The translations under genes were made by a program, and so were the position numbers. A stretch of DNA of 64,000 nt from an uncultured Oscillospiraceae bacterium (GTDB taxonomy: Bacteria; Bacillota; Clostridia; Oscillospirales; Oscillospiraceae): positions 124,001 to 188,000 of the forward strand of contig CAKUHU010000002.1 in assembly GCA_934659425.1 (NCBI GenBank), written 5' to 3'. Below, one piece after another: positions 41,415 to 53,130 of this stretch. Position 1 is the first letter of the stretch. Every line of letters starts with the position of its first letter. Below the pieces are notes generated by a model, which had not been told where the DNA came from, ran no database searches, and saw nothing but the letters and a program-made list of their open reading frames with translations.

Positions 41415-42269
41415 GTGAAAAATTTCCTGAAAAACAACGGAATATTGATCCTGGTCATTGCACTGCTGCTGGCCTTGATCACGGCGGTGGTCTCCTTTAC
41501 CTTCGGGGGGATCGCCAATCCCCTGTCCAATCTGGCGGGGGTGGTTTCAACACCTTTCCGCAATGGGATCCACGCTTTTGTAGAGTGGACGGAGGGCGTA
41601 TATTCCGACGCCTTTTTGCGGGAGAGCATGGCCGAAGAGTTAGAGGAGCTGAGGCAGGAAAATGCCCAGCTTCGGGAGCAGGCCCGGGAGGCCGAGGCGG
41701 CCCTTCGGGAGAATGAACGGCTTCGGGATCTGTTGGGCCTTCAGGAAAAGAAACGGAAATTCGACTATGAGTCGGCCACCGTCACCGCCCACGGCAGCTC
41801 AAACTGGGCCTCCACCCTGACCATCAGCAAGGGTTCCACTGCCGGAGTGGAGGCGGGAGAGTGCGTGGTCGATCAGTACAACAACCTGGTGGGGATCATC
41901 TCCGAGGTGGGCCTCAACTGGTCCACGCTCATCACTGTGGTGGATGTAGACCTGGAGATGGGCGGATTGATCGCACGCACAGATGGAGCCGCCATCTTAG
42001 AGGGGGACTTTTCCCTCATGGGGCAGGGAAAACTGAAGCTGACCTATCTTCCGGAGGGGACCCAGCTTTTGGCGGGAGATACCATCCTGACTTCAGGCCT
42101 GGTATCGGGCGGAACGGCCACCTATCCCTCCAGACTGGTGGTGGGCTATGTGGAGGAAGTGTGCTCTGATGACAGCGGTATGAGTGATTATGCCGTGCTG
42201 ACCCCGGCGGCGGATCTGGATGGGCTCAAGCAGGTGTTCATCATCAAGGAGTTCGAGATCGTGGAGTGA
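41415..42269 (+). CDS. mreC: Rod shape-determining protein MreC
   Basis: MreC is a bitopic scaffold that activates PBP2/RodA for side-wall growth. The 284-residue protein has one N-terminal membrane segment (NNGILILVIALLLALITAVVSF), a coiled coil (about 70-110, EELEELRQENAQLREQAREAEAALRENERLRDLL) and the two beta-barrel domains with GLNWSTLITVVDVDLEMGGLI. GTG 41415 is chosen because GGGAG precedes it and the membrane helix starts 8 residues in. mreB is not adjacent. Confidence 0.93.
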   Translation: MKNFLKNNGILILVIALLLALITAVVSFTFGGIANPLSNLAGVVSTPFRNGIHAFVEWTEGVYSDAFLRESMAEELEELRQENAQLREQAREAEAALRENERLRDLLGLQEKKRKFDYESATVTAHGSSNWASTLTISKGSTAGVEAGECVVDQYNNLVGIISEVGLNWSTLITVVDVDLEMGGLIARTDGAAILEGDFSLMGQGKLKLTYLPEGTQLLAGDTILTSGLVSGGTATYPSRLVVGYVEEVCSDDSGMSDYAVLTPAADLDGLKQVFIIKEFEIVE

Positions 42270-42300
42270 GGATGCTGAAATTGGGAAAGGGGGATGTCGT

Positions 42301-42813
42301 ATGACGACCAGGGATTTTGCCATCAAATGGCTGGCCTATGGGTTGGCATTGCTGCCGGTGTGGTTTTCTGACGTTTTTTTGCTCAGCAGCTTCCCCTTCT
42401 TTGGCGTAAAGCCCATGCTCCTCCCTCTGGCCGCCATGGCGGTGGCCACCTTGGAGGGCGCCGCAGCCGGGGCGGGATTCGGTCTGGCCGTGGGGATCCT
42501 CTTTGAGACGGTGAGCCCGGGTGCGCCGGGGACGATGATTTTTTTGATGAGCTTTCTGGGCCTGGCGGCAGGGCTGCTGACCCGGTATGCCCTGCGTCAG
42601 GATTTGATCGGCTGTGTTCTCTGCTCTGGGCTGGGGCTGGCAGTCATCGACGCCGGCCGGATCGCGGTCCGGCTGTTGGTCGGTACAGCCCCCCTGGGGG
42701 CCATGTTGAAGGTGGCCGGGAAAGAAATCCTGTGGAGCCTCTGCTTTGTGCCTTTGGTATACCTGCTGTTTCGCTGGGTATTTTACCGGGTGCCCAAGGC
42801 CACGGTTTTATAA
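42301..42813 (+). CDS. mreD: Rod shape-determining protein MreD
   Basis: A 170-residue membrane protein with about five hydrophobic segments (YGLALLPVWFSDVFLLSSF, LLPLAAMAVATLEG, GLAVGILFETVS, MIFLMSFLGLAAGLL, SLCFVPLVYLLFRWVF). Sequence similarity within MreD is low, but length, topology and place between mreC and PBP2 support the call. AAAGGGGG lies before the ATG. Confidence 0.87.
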   Translation: MTTRDFAIKWLAYGLALLPVWFSDVFLLSSFPFFGVKPMLLPLAAMAVATLEGAAAGAGFGLAVGILFETVSPGAPGTMIFLMSFLGLAAGLLTRYALRQDLIGCVLCSGLGLAVIDAGRIAVRLLVGTAPLGAMLKVAGKEILWSLCFVPLVYLLFRWVFYRVPKATVL

Positions 42814-42824
42814 GGGGGCGGGGT

Positions 42825-44921
42825 ATGGACGGAAAACGGTTCCAACTGCGCACGCGGGTGACGCTGATCCTGCTGGTGGTCATTTTTCTTGTTTTCGCTT
42901 GGGCGCTTTTTGACCTCCAGGTGGTCAACGGCAGTTATTATCTGGAGCAGTCCACTCGAAAGATCGCCAATACGGAGACGGTCCAGGCCGCCCGGGGAGA
43001 GATCCTGGACCGGTATGGCCGGGTGTTGGTATCCAATCGGGCCACCTATCAGGTGACGCTGGATACCAAGCTGATGGGGAACACGCAGAACCGCAACGAT
43101 ACCATATTGGACCTTTTGGAGATCTGCCGGGAGCAAGGGACGGGGTGGAATGACTCCCTGCCGGTGACGGTGGAAGGTCCCTTTTCCTATACCTCGGATA
43201 GCCCCTATGAGAACGTCACCGTTGGTGAGGACGGTACGAAGACCCGCTCGTCCACCCAGCTGGCAAGGCTGATCGAGGTGCTGAAGCTGAAGAGCCTGTC
43301 GGCCGGATCCTCCGCTGGGGAGCTGGTCAGCGGGCTGCGGACTTACTTTGAGGTGGATGAGTCGGTGGGAGAGGACGAAGGCCGCGCTTTGGTGGGGGTG
43401 CTCTATGAGTTGGCGCTCCGCAGCAAGGACATTGCCAGGACCGGTTATGTGTTTACCAAGGATGTGGACATTGCGTTTATCACGGCGGTGAAGGAGCGGC
43501 AGCTCGCGGGGGTAAAGATCGACACGGTCAGCGTCCGGCAGTACAACACCAAATACGCCGCCCACCTGCTGGGACAGGTGGGGCCCATCTATGCGGAGAA
43601 CTGGGAGGCGTATCGCGATAAGGGCTACTCCATGAGCGATACCGTGGGCAAGGACGGCGTGGAGCAGGCCTTTGAAGCGATCCTGCGCGGAACGCCTGGA
43701 GTGAAGGACATCGAACTCAACCAGAACGGAAAAATCGTCAGTGAGAACTGGCACATGAATCTGGAGACTGGCGAGGTCTCTGCCCCCAGCCCGGGGGACA
43801 ATGTGATGCTCACCTTGGATATCAAGCTCCAGGAGGTGGTGGAGGAGGCGCTGGCCCGGTATGTCCCCAACATGACTGATGAGGCCCAGGGGGCGGCCTG
43901 TGTGGTCACCGACATGACGGGGGGCATTTTGGCCTGCGCCTCCTATCCCACCTTTGACCCCGCGACCTACTCCCAAGAGTACAACAATCTGCTGAGCGAT
44001 CCGCTGAACCCTTTGTTCAACCGGGCCCTGCAGGGCCTCTACGCCCCGGGCTCCACCATCAAGATGGCTGTGGCGGCGGGGGCGCTGGAGGAGGGGGTCA
44101 TCACCGCCACGGAGAAGATTCTGGACACCGGCCGCTATAAGCACTATGACCGCATCCAGGACCAGCCCATGTGCTGGTATTTCCGGCAGTACGGGAATAC
44201 CCACGGCTATGAAAATGTGTCGGAGGCCATCCGGGACTCCTGCAACATATATTTTTATGAGGCCGGTTTGCGGCTGGGGATCGAAAAGCTGGACGCATAT
44301 GCCGCCCTGTTTGGCCTGGGGGAGAAAACCGGCTTGGAGCTCTATGAGGAGCAGGGCGAGGTGGCGGGCCCGGAAACCAGCGCCAAGCATGGGCAGACTT
44401 GGTATGAAGGGGACACCATGTACGCCGCCATCGGTCAAGGGAATACTCAGGTCACGCCCATCCAGCTGGCCAACTATGTGGCCACGCTGGTCAACGGCGG
44501 GTCTCACTATCCCACTCACCTGCTGAAGACGGTAAAATCCAGCGACTTTTCCCAGGTGGTGGAGGAATACCGGCCAGAGGCCCGGGATGAGATCGGCCTG
44601 GACAGCGCCAACTTAGAGGCCATCAAGCTGGGAATGGGCATGGTGGCCAGTGAGGGGTCTGCGGCCAGCTATTTCCGGGATCTGGATGTGGAGATCGGGG
44701 CCAAGACGGGCACCGCACAGGTGGCCAGAAACAGCGAGGCCAACGCCATATTGGTGGCCTTTGCCCCTTATGACGACCCGGAAATTGCCATCTCCATTGT
44801 GGTGGAGCGGGGCGGATCGGGTACCTTAGTGGCCGCCATTGCCGCCGAGATTTTGGACTACTATTTTTCCGCCAAGGACGCCATGGACATCCCGGTGTCA
44901 GAAAATACACTGGTGCGGTAG
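42825..44921 (+). CDS. mrdA: Penicillin-binding protein 2 (class B transpeptidase)
   Basis: A 698-residue elongation-specific transpeptidase. After a short basic N-terminus and a membrane anchor (VTLILLVVIFLVFAWALFDLQVV) come the PBP dimerisation domain with ARGEILDRYGRVLVSN and the transpeptidase domain with SxxK at Ser410 (PGSTIK), SCN at 472-474 and KTG at 627. The ATG at 42825 follows GGGGGCGGGG. The gene completes the mreC-mreD-PBP2 set, though rodA and mreB are elsewhere. Confidence 0.94.
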   Translation: MDGKRFQLRTRVTLILLVVIFLVFAWALFDLQVVNGSYYLEQSTRKIANTETVQAARGEILDRYGRVLVSNRATYQVTLDTKLMGNTQNRNDTILDLLEICREQGTGWNDSLPVTVEGPFSYTSDSPYENVTVGEDGTKTRSSTQLARLIEVLKLKSLSAGSSAGELVSGLRTYFEVDESVGEDEGRALVGVLYELALRSKDIARTGYVFTKDVDIAFITAVKERQLAGVKIDTVSVRQYNTKYAAHLLGQVGPIYAENWEAYRDKGYSMSDTVGKDGVEQAFEAILRGTPGVKDIELNQNGKIVSENWHMNLETGEVSAPSPGDNVMLTLDIKLQEVVEEALARYVPNMTDEAQGAACVVTDMTGGILACASYPTFDPATYSQEYNNLLSDPLNPLFNRALQGLYAPGSTIKMAVAAGALEEGVITATEKILDTGRYKHYDRIQDQPMCWYFRQYGNTHGYENVSEAIRDSCNIYFYEAGLRLGIEKLDAYAALFGLGEKTGLELYEEQGEVAGPETSAKHGQTWYEGDTMYAAIGQGNTQVTPIQLANYVATLVNGGSHYPTHLLKTVKSSDFSQVVEEYRPEARDEIGLDSANLEAIKLGMGMVASEGSAASYFRDLDVEIGAKTGTAQVARNSEANAILVAFAPYDDPEIAISIVVERGGSGTLVAAIAAEILDYYFSAKDAMDIPVSENTLVR

Positions 44922-44956
44922 AGCTGACAACCCAAATAGGAAATGAGGAAACTGTT

Positions 44957-46780
44957 TTGCACATAGACGAGCGATGCTGGTTTGACCCTGCGGATTTGTG
45001 CTGCAAGACCCCTTATGGCGCGGTGGCCTCTGGAACGGAGGTGGCCTTCACTCTCCGGCCCAAAAGGGCAGAGGGCTTTGTCCGAGCCTATCTCACCGCC
45101 AGATGGGAAATGGATGGGGACGCAGTCACGCAGCTGCCCCTCCCTTGGACTGGACTGGACGGAGATCGGGACCAGTTTTCCGGAAGGCTGAAGACAGAGA
45201 ATTATGTGGGATTGGTGTGGTATACCCTTTGCCTGGAAGAGCTGGATGGGACGAAGGAGGAGCGGGGAGAATTCCAGCTCACGGTGTACGACGGCGCAGA
45301 GGAGGTGCCTGAATGGTTTGGCCAGGGTGTGACCTATCAGATCTTCCCCGACCGCTTTTGCAGGCTGCGCGTGCCGGAGCCTGCCGGGATGGTGGGAGGA
45401 AGGCAGGTTCACCAGAGCTGGGAGGAGGAGCCGGAGTACCGCCCGGATGAGCGGGGTGAGATCCGAAACCGTGACTTTTTCGGCGGGAGCCTTGCCGGGA
45501 TCGCGGCCAAACTGCCCTATTTGAAGGAGTTGGGGGTGGATACGCTCTACCTTTGCCCCATCTTCGAGGCGGCGGAGAACCACCGCTATGGCGTTGCCGA
45601 TTATGAAAAAATCGACCCCATGCTGGGAGAGAAGGCGGATTTTGCCCGGCTGTGCCAGACGGCCCACCAAATGGGGATGCGGGTCATGCTGGATGGGGTC
45701 TTCAACCACACAGGATTTGTGTCGAAGTATTTCAATGGAGACGGCTTTTATCCGGGACCGGGGGCGGGACAGAGCATGGATTCCCCCTATTATGACTGGT
45801 TCACCTTCCAGCACTGGCCCGATCAATACACTGCCTGGTGGGGCATCTATTCTCTGCCTACCACCAACAAAGACAGCAAGGCTTGGCTGGAGTATATCAC
45901 AGGGGAAAACGGCGTGATCCGGTCCTGGCTGCGGGCGGGGGCGGACGGCTGGCGGCTGGATGTGGCAGATGAACTGCCGGATTTTGTGGTCAGTGCCATT
46001 CATGCGGCCGCCCGGGCAGAGAAGCTGGACGCCGTGGTGATCGGAGAGGTGTGGGAGGATGCGTCCCACAAGATCGCCTATGGAGTTCGCCGCCGGCATG
46101 TGCTGGGGGGGCACTGTGACGGAGTGATGAACTACCCCCTCCGCACTGCGCTGCTGGAGTTCCTGATGGGCGGCGATGGAGCGCGGTTTCAGGAGGCAGT
46201 GGAGCGGCAACGGCAGAATTACCCCCGCTGGGCCTTCTATTCCGGTATGAATTCTCTGGGCACCCATGACACGCCCCGGGTTTTGACGCTCTTAGGGGTG
46301 GGCAGCGACAAAAAGGACCAGTCCAGGGATTATCGGGCCCACAGCCGAATGACGGAGGAGGAGCGGCGGCGGGGGATATCCCGACTCAAATTGGGAAGCC
46401 TTTTGCTCTACGCTCTCCCCGGCTCTCCCACGCTCTATTATGGGGATGAGGCGGGGATGGAGGGCTTTGAGGACCCCTTTAACCGCCGGACCTTTCCTTG
46501 GGGGCGGGAGGACAAAGAGCTGACGGCGTGGTTTACCGGCTTGGGAAGGGCCAGACGGGAGCTGCCCGGCTTAAGACGGGGGGAGCTTACGTGGCTGGAG
46601 TGTGGGGGACGGGTGGTCTCTTTTGTCCGGACGCTGGCGGAGGAAAAGGTGGTGGCCTGCGTCAACGTGGGAGAGGAGCCCGCCGCAATAGAACTGCCGG
46701 ATGGAGCCGTCATCCAGCTCAAGGCCATGGAGGGCAGGCTGCTTCGTTGGAGCGGAGAGGAAGTAAGGGCGATCTTATAG
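44957..46780 (+). CDS. GH13 family glycoside hydrolase (neopullulanase/alpha-amylase type)
   Basis: A 607-residue alpha-glucan hydrolase. An N-terminal beta domain (about 1-120) precedes the TIM barrel with VTYQIFPDRF, LCPIFEAAENHRYGVADYEKID and VMLDGVFNHTG. The catalytic triad is Asp335 (WRLDVADE), Glu364 (VIGEVWED) and Asp438 (GTHDTPR). No signal peptide, so it probably degrades imported malto-oligosaccharides in the cytoplasm. The start is TTG 44957 with TGAGGAAA upstream; no better start is seen. It follows PBP2 by 35 bp and may be read through from that operon. Confidence 0.92.
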   Translation: MHIDERCWFDPADLCCKTPYGAVASGTEVAFTLRPKRAEGFVRAYLTARWEMDGDAVTQLPLPWTGLDGDRDQFSGRLKTENYVGLVWYTLCLEELDGTKEERGEFQLTVYDGAEEVPEWFGQGVTYQIFPDRFCRLRVPEPAGMVGGRQVHQSWEEEPEYRPDERGEIRNRDFFGGSLAGIAAKLPYLKELGVDTLYLCPIFEAAENHRYGVADYEKIDPMLGEKADFARLCQTAHQMGMRVMLDGVFNHTGFVSKYFNGDGFYPGPGAGQSMDSPYYDWFTFQHWPDQYTAWWGIYSLPTTNKDSKAWLEYITGENGVIRSWLRAGADGWRLDVADELPDFVVSAIHAAARAEKLDAVVIGEVWEDASHKIAYGVRRRHVLGGHCDGVMNYPLRTALLEFLMGGDGARFQEAVERQRQNYPRWAFYSGMNSLGTHDTPRVLTLLGVGSDKKDQSRDYRAHSRMTEEERRRGISRLKLGSLLLYALPGSPTLYYGDEAGMEGFEDPFNRRTFPWGREDKELTAWFTGLGRARRELPGLRRGELTWLECGGRVVSFVRTLAEEKVVACVNVGEEPAAIELPDGAVIQLKAMEGRLLRWSGEEVRAIL

Positions 46781-46858
46781 AAACTTTTTCCGCAGAAAAA
46801 TAGAAAGTTTTGTGGTATGATAAAAGCGCAGCAATTCTAATATGCAGAGGTCAAGAAT

Positions 46859-47476
46859 ATGAAAAAGCGATTGATTACACTTCTATGCGCACTGGCGATG
46901 ATGACGAATCCTGCCTGGGCAGCCGAAAATGGGTCGGCTTACAGTGACGTTGCGGGGGATGAATGGTTTGCGCCGGCGGTGCATGAGATGACGCGGCTGG
47001 GCGTTATGACCGGGGTGGAGGATGGGGCCTTTGCCCCCTATCAGGTGGTGACCAGAGCCACGGTGATCTTGGTCTTATGGCGGCTGGAGGGCTCTCCCGA
47101 GGCTACTGTAGAGGAGCCTTTTCCCGATACGGAGGACTGGTTTGAGACTGCCGCAGCTTGGGCTAAGGGCACAGGTATCGCCAGCGGCTACGGGGATGGG
47201 ACCTTTGGCGGACAGAATGCAGTGACCCGGGAGCAGTTGGCTGTGTTTCTTTACAATTATGCCAAATACAAAGGAGACACTGTGGCGGAAGGGGTCTTGG
47301 GGCTGTTCAGCGATGTATCGGCCATCTCTCCGTGGGCGGAGGAGGCGATGCGCCACGCCGTAGGGGCGGGGATTCTCCAAGGCAACGATGTGGGAACGAT
47401 AGAGCCGCAGGGCGTTGCCAACCGGGCGGCGTTGGCGGTTATGCTTCAGCGGATGCTGATCCCGGCGGCCGGATGA
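46859..47476 (+). CDS. Small SLH-domain protein
   Basis: A 205-residue exported protein made of a signal peptide (KKRLITLLCALAMMTNPAWAA) and three SLH modules: about 27-75 (YSDVAGDEWFAPAVHEMTRLGVMTGVEDGAFAP), about 88-140 (FPDTEDWFETAAAWAKGTGIASGYGDGTFG) and about 148-200 (FSDVSAISPWAEEAMRHAVGAGILQG). It carries no other domain. An extended -10 (TGGTATGAT, about 46813-46821) lies 40 bp upstream. It may anchor or cap the cell-wall layer. Confidence 0.9.
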   Translation: MKKRLITLLCALAMMTNPAWAAENGSAYSDVAGDEWFAPAVHEMTRLGVMTGVEDGAFAPYQVVTRATVILVLWRLEGSPEATVEEPFPDTEDWFETAAAWAKGTGIASGYGDGTFGGQNAVTREQLAVFLYNYAKYKGDTVAEGVLGLFSDVSAISPWAEEAMRHAVGAGILQGNDVGTIEPQGVANRAALAVMLQRMLIPAAG

Positions 47477-47522
47477 TTTGTGTCCAGATTGGGAACATTT
47501 TGTGAATTTTTCTGAAGATTCC

Positions 47523-47552
47523 TTGACGTTTTTCCCTCATTTGAGATATGCT
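47523..47552 (+). promoter_or_regulatory. Promoter of the MarR-family gene
   Basis: TTGACG (47523-47528), 18-nt spacer, TATGCT (47547-47552), 33 bp before the ATG. Confidence 0.6.
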
Positions 47553-47584
47553 CCCGTCGAGACGATAAAAAGGAGCGAATCGGC

Positions 47585-48013
47585 ATGGACCATATTTTGA
47601 TGTGCTATCTTCGGGTAAGTCAGCATTTGTCGCAGCAATTTCGAAGCCATTTTGGAAAAATGAACCTGACTTTTCCCCAGGCCTTGGCTCTCAGCGTGTT
47701 GGGAACGGAGGGCCCGATGCCCATCAGCAAGCTGGCTGAACGGACGGGGAACGCCAATTCCACGATCTCCGGCATTATGGACCGTTTGGAGCGGCTGGGC
47801 CTGGCAAAACGGACCCGTTCTGAGCTGGATCACCGGGTCATTTATGTGGAGGCCACGGAGAAGTATCAGGAGCTCCGGGGGAAGGCAGAGACAGGAGTCA
47901 ATGAGTATTTTGGAGGCCTGCTGAATGCGCTGGAACCTGAAGAGCGGCAGGACATCGTCAGGGCGCTGGAGCTGCTGGACAGGACGTTGATAGACAAGGA
48001 ATGCCCGGAATGA
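47585..48013 (+). CDS. MarR-family transcriptional regulator
   Basis: A 142-residue winged-helix regulator. The DNA-binding part (about 30-95) reads FPQALALSVLGTEGPMPISKLAERTGNANSTISGIMDRLERLGLAKRTRSELDHRVIYVEATEKY, the usual MarR wing with DxR replaced by DHR. AAGGAG lies before the ATG. A transported-drug or enzyme gene to match it is not next to it; the downstream DUF4015-like gene is the nearest possible target. Confidence 0.9.
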   Translation: MDHILMCYLRVSQHLSQQFRSHFGKMNLTFPQALALSVLGTEGPMPISKLAERTGNANSTISGIMDRLERLGLAKRTRSELDHRVIYVEATEKYQELRGKAETGVNEYFGGLLNALEPEERQDIVRALELLDRTLIDKECPE

Positions 48014-48116
48014 AAAGAGACGGCTGCGGGTATTCTGCAAGCCTCGCATAAAATCATCAGGCTTTATGAAAGAGAAGATCGCTTTCATAATAAAAAAGTG
48101 AGTTGGCCGGCCGGAG

Positions 48117-49277
48117 ATGAAGGCGGGCGGAGAAGGGGCAGAGGCGCCGACAGACCGGCGCGGACCCCGAAGGGGGATGGAGCGGGTGCGAACCTCATAT
48201 GGCTACAACACATACCGGGGACGATCTAAGCTGCGGACGTTTTTGCTGATCCTCATCGTGATCTTACTGGTGGTGTTGGCGCTGGCGGTGGCCGCCTTTT
48301 TCCTGCTGCAAAAATATATTGTCTACGGCGATGACGGCAGAGCACACCTGGAGCTGCCCTTTTTCCAAGCTTCAGAAAGTCAGCCTTCCGGCATGCCTCC
48401 TGGGGAGCAGGATATTTTGGTGGTGACGCAGCAGCCTTCGCCTGAGCCTGCTCAAGAGCCTGCGTTAAAGGCGGTTTGGCTGCTCCGGACCGCCCTCAGC
48501 GACGGCACGGCCGCTGATCAGGTCCAATCGGCCGGGGGCAATGCGGCAGTGTTTAACATGAAAGCGGATGACGGCACATTGGGGTATGTGTCCTCTCTGC
48601 CGGAGGCAAGAACGTGGGGGACTTCCGCCGCCGCCCCTGGCCTCAATGAGACGATCCGGGAGCTGACAGATTCGGAGCTCTATACCATTGCACGGGTATC
48701 CTGCTTTAAGGACAACAAGGTTCCCCGAATGAATAATGCGCTGGCCATTAGGACCAACAGCGGGTATAATTGGCGGGACCCAGAGGGGATTCGTTGGATG
48801 AATGTGTCGAGCGCAGAGGCGCGAAGCTATGTGGTCGGAGTGTGTAAAGAACTGGCTGAGTTGGGCTTCGATGAGATCCTGCTGGAGAATGCCTGCTATC
48901 CCGCGGAGGGGGACCTCTCCTATATCAAAAAGGGAGATGCTTACGACCCGGAGAATTTGTCGGGACCGGTGGAGCAGTTTTATCAAGAGGTGGCCGACGC
49001 ACTGGAGGGCACCGGTGTAAAATTGTCGCTTTCCACGTCGAAGGAAGTCATGGACGGTGCAGGAAACCTGAGCGGACAGGATCCTGAGCTGCTGGGCCGG
49101 TATGCCGCGAGGATTTATGTCGTGCCGCCGGAAGAACTGGGTGATTATGATGAGGCCCTCTCCGCGGCCGGTATGGAGGCGTCTGACTTGGTGTATGTGA
49201 TTGCCGGCAGCACAGCAGGAGAGGATATCGTTCATTTCAGCAGTTCTCTTTCCGGGATTTTGATCTCCTCTGAATAA
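48117..49277 (+). CDS. Membrane-anchored putative glycoside hydrolase (DUF4015-like)
   Basis: The 386-residue protein has a basic N-terminus, one membrane helix (about 41-66, TFLLILIVILLVVLALAVAAFFLL), a Ser/Pro/Gln linker (about 85-120), and an outer domain in which LKAVWLLRTALSDG, VFNMKADDGTLGYVSS, and LAELGFDEILLENACYPAEGDL resemble the TIM-barrel of DUF4015 putative glycosidases. The start is uncertain: ATG 48117 has weak CGGAG; ATG 48177 also fits and loses only 20 basic residues. Substrate unknown. Confidence 0.72.
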   Translation: MKAGGEGAEAPTDRRGPRRGMERVRTSYGYNTYRGRSKLRTFLLILIVILLVVLALAVAAFFLLQKYIVYGDDGRAHLELPFFQASESQPSGMPPGEQDILVVTQQPSPEPAQEPALKAVWLLRTALSDGTAADQVQSAGGNAAVFNMKADDGTLGYVSSLPEARTWGTSAAAPGLNETIRELTDSELYTIARVSCFKDNKVPRMNNALAIRTNSGYNWRDPEGIRWMNVSSAEARSYVVGVCKELAELGFDEILLENACYPAEGDLSYIKKGDAYDPENLSGPVEQFYQEVADALEGTGVKLSLSTSKEVMDGAGNLSGQDPELLGRYAARIYVVPPEELGDYDEALSAAGMEASDLVYVIAGSTAGEDIVHFSSSLSGILISSE

Positions 49278-49281
49278 AACA

Positions 49282-49328
49282 GAAAAAAAGATCTGCCAGA
49301 CCTCCGCAAGGTCTGGCAGATTTTTTAT
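49282..49328 (+). terminator. Intrinsic terminator after the DUF4015-like gene
   Basis: An 18-bp stem, AAAAAGATCTGCCAGACC with its complement, loop TCCGCAA, then T6. Confidence 0.93.
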
Positions 49329-49606
49329 ACAGGGGCATTGTCGAAATAGACGAAAATAATAGTTTATACTAATGGGTTTTCCACAAATTATTTAATTTTC
49401 TGACAAATTAAACTACAAATGTATATAAAAAAATGAGAAAAAAGTTGCGAAAAAGAATAAAAATAAATAAATTCTGACTAAAAATTGACGAATATAGTAC
49501 AAAGCAACAATAAAAAATAAAGTTTGCATTCTGCCTGCGTTTCAGGTATGATGATAAACAGCAAAGTATCTTGATTTTTGGCACCAACGAAAAAGGCGGT
49601 GAGAAA
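49329..49606 (+). other. AT-rich regulatory region before the V-ATPase operon
   Basis: No gene is seen. The stretch is dense in A-tracts and T-tracts (for example around 49429-49470 and 49509-49520), which can bend DNA or act as UP elements. The V-ATPase promoter lies at its downstream end (49524-49552). Confidence 0.55.
49524..49552 (+). promoter_or_regulatory. Promoter of the V-ATPase operon
   Basis: TTGCAT (49524-49529), 17-nt spacer, TATGAT (49547-49552), 55 bp before the first gene. Confidence 0.75.
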
Positions 49607-49921
49607 ATGTCTATGGATGCGATCAAACAAGTGACTGAAAGTGAGGAGCAGGCCCGGGAGCGGAGAGCCCAGGCTCAGTCCCAGGCAAAGGCCTTGGTGG
49701 ACCGGGCAAAAAAGGAGGGGCAGATGAAACTGGCTGAGGCGCGAAAAGCTGCGCAGGCCCAGGTCAGGGAGAAGCTGTCCGAGGCAGAGGAGCGTGGTGC
49801 GGAAAAGACCCGGACGGTTTTGGAGGAATATGAGATCGACTGCAAAGCGCTCAGAGACAGAGCGGAAGGGAAATTGGAGGAGGCCGCAGAGCTCATCGTC
49901 AGAAGGGTCGTGAGAGATTGA
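49607..49921 (+). CDS. ntpF: V-type ATPase peripheral-stalk subunit (G/H type)
   Basis: A 104-residue, nearly all-helical charged protein (ESEEQARERRAQAQSQAKALVDRAKKEGQMKLAEARKAAQAQ). It should pair with subunit E as the right-handed coiled-coil stator stalk. ATG 49607 is preferred, since the upstream in-frame ATG (49571) is close to the promoter and lacks a good site. It is the first gene of the operon and ends one base before subunit I. The name follows the Enterococcus hirae order F-I-K-E-C-G-A-B-D. Confidence 0.82.
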   Translation: MSMDAIKQVTESEEQARERRAQAQSQAKALVDRAKKEGQMKLAEARKAAQAQVREKLSEAEERGAEKTRTVLEEYEIDCKALRDRAEGKLEEAAELIVRRVVRD

Positions 49922-49922
49922 T

Positions 49923-52392
<2,470 letters not shown>

Positions 52393-52413
52393 GCCCGGAA
52401 ACGGGGGATTGCC

Positions 52414-53103
52414 ATGAACGGATTGGAAAAGATCACCCAGCGTATCGCTGCAGATGCCCAGGCGGAGGCGGATGCCCTGCTGGCCCAGGCCCAGGCGGAG
52501 GCAGATGCCATTGCCGCTGAGTGGGAGGAGCAGGCCCGGAAGGAGAGTGCGGATATTCTCTCCCGGGGGGAGTCCAACGCGGCCGAGCGGGCCGCCCGGC
52601 TGGAGAGCGTGGCCCAGTTGGAGGGGCGAAAGCTCCTGCTCTCTGCGAAGCAGGAGATGATCGGAAAGGCCTTTGGCCGGGCGCTGGAGAAGCTGCTGAC
52701 GCTGCCCCGGGAGGAGTATATCGAGCTGCTGGCCGCTCTGTGTGCCAAAGCTGCTGTCACGGGGAAGGAAGAGGTGGTTTTCTCTCCGAAGGACAGCGTC
52801 AAGGTGGGCAAGCGGGTGGTGGCCAGGGCTAACGAGCTGCTTGCCAAAGGGGTGGCACCCAAGCTTCCTGAGGAATGGACGGAGTCTGCCGCCGGAGCCG
52901 TCCTGGATAAGGTGCTCACCGCCGGCTCCGCCATCTTGGCGGGCACGGGGATGCTCACCTTGTCTGAGGAGACCCGGCCGATCCAAGGGGGCTTTATCCT
53001 CTGCTCTGGGGGGGTAGAGATCAACTGTGCCTTTGACACCTTGGTGCGGCTGGCTCGTCCTCAGCTGGAGCGGCAGGTGGCCCAGATCCTATTTGAGGAA
53101 TAA
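52414..53103 (+). CDS. ntpE: V-type ATPase subunit E
   Basis: Peripheral-stalk subunit, 229 residues. The N-terminal half is a long Ala/Glu/Gln coiled coil with two near-identical repeats (AQAEADALL, AQAEADAIA), and the C-terminal globular part ends RPIQGGFILCSGGVEINCAFDTLVRLARPQLERQVAQILF, the typical E-subunit end. It should bind the top of the catalytic head. Start ATG 52414 has a modest GGGGG site. Confidence 0.92.
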   Translation: MNGLEKITQRIAADAQAEADALLAQAQAEADAIAAEWEEQARKESADILSRGESNAAERAARLESVAQLEGRKLLLSAKQEMIGKAFGRALEKLLTLPREEYIELLAALCAKAAVTGKEEVVFSPKDSVKVGKRVVARANELLAKGVAPKLPEEWTESAAGAVLDKVLTAGSAILAGTGMLTLSEETRPIQGGFILCSGGVEINCAFDTLVRLARPQLERQVAQILFEE

Positions 53104-53130
53104 CTGCCTGCCCGCAGAAAGGAGGAAGCC

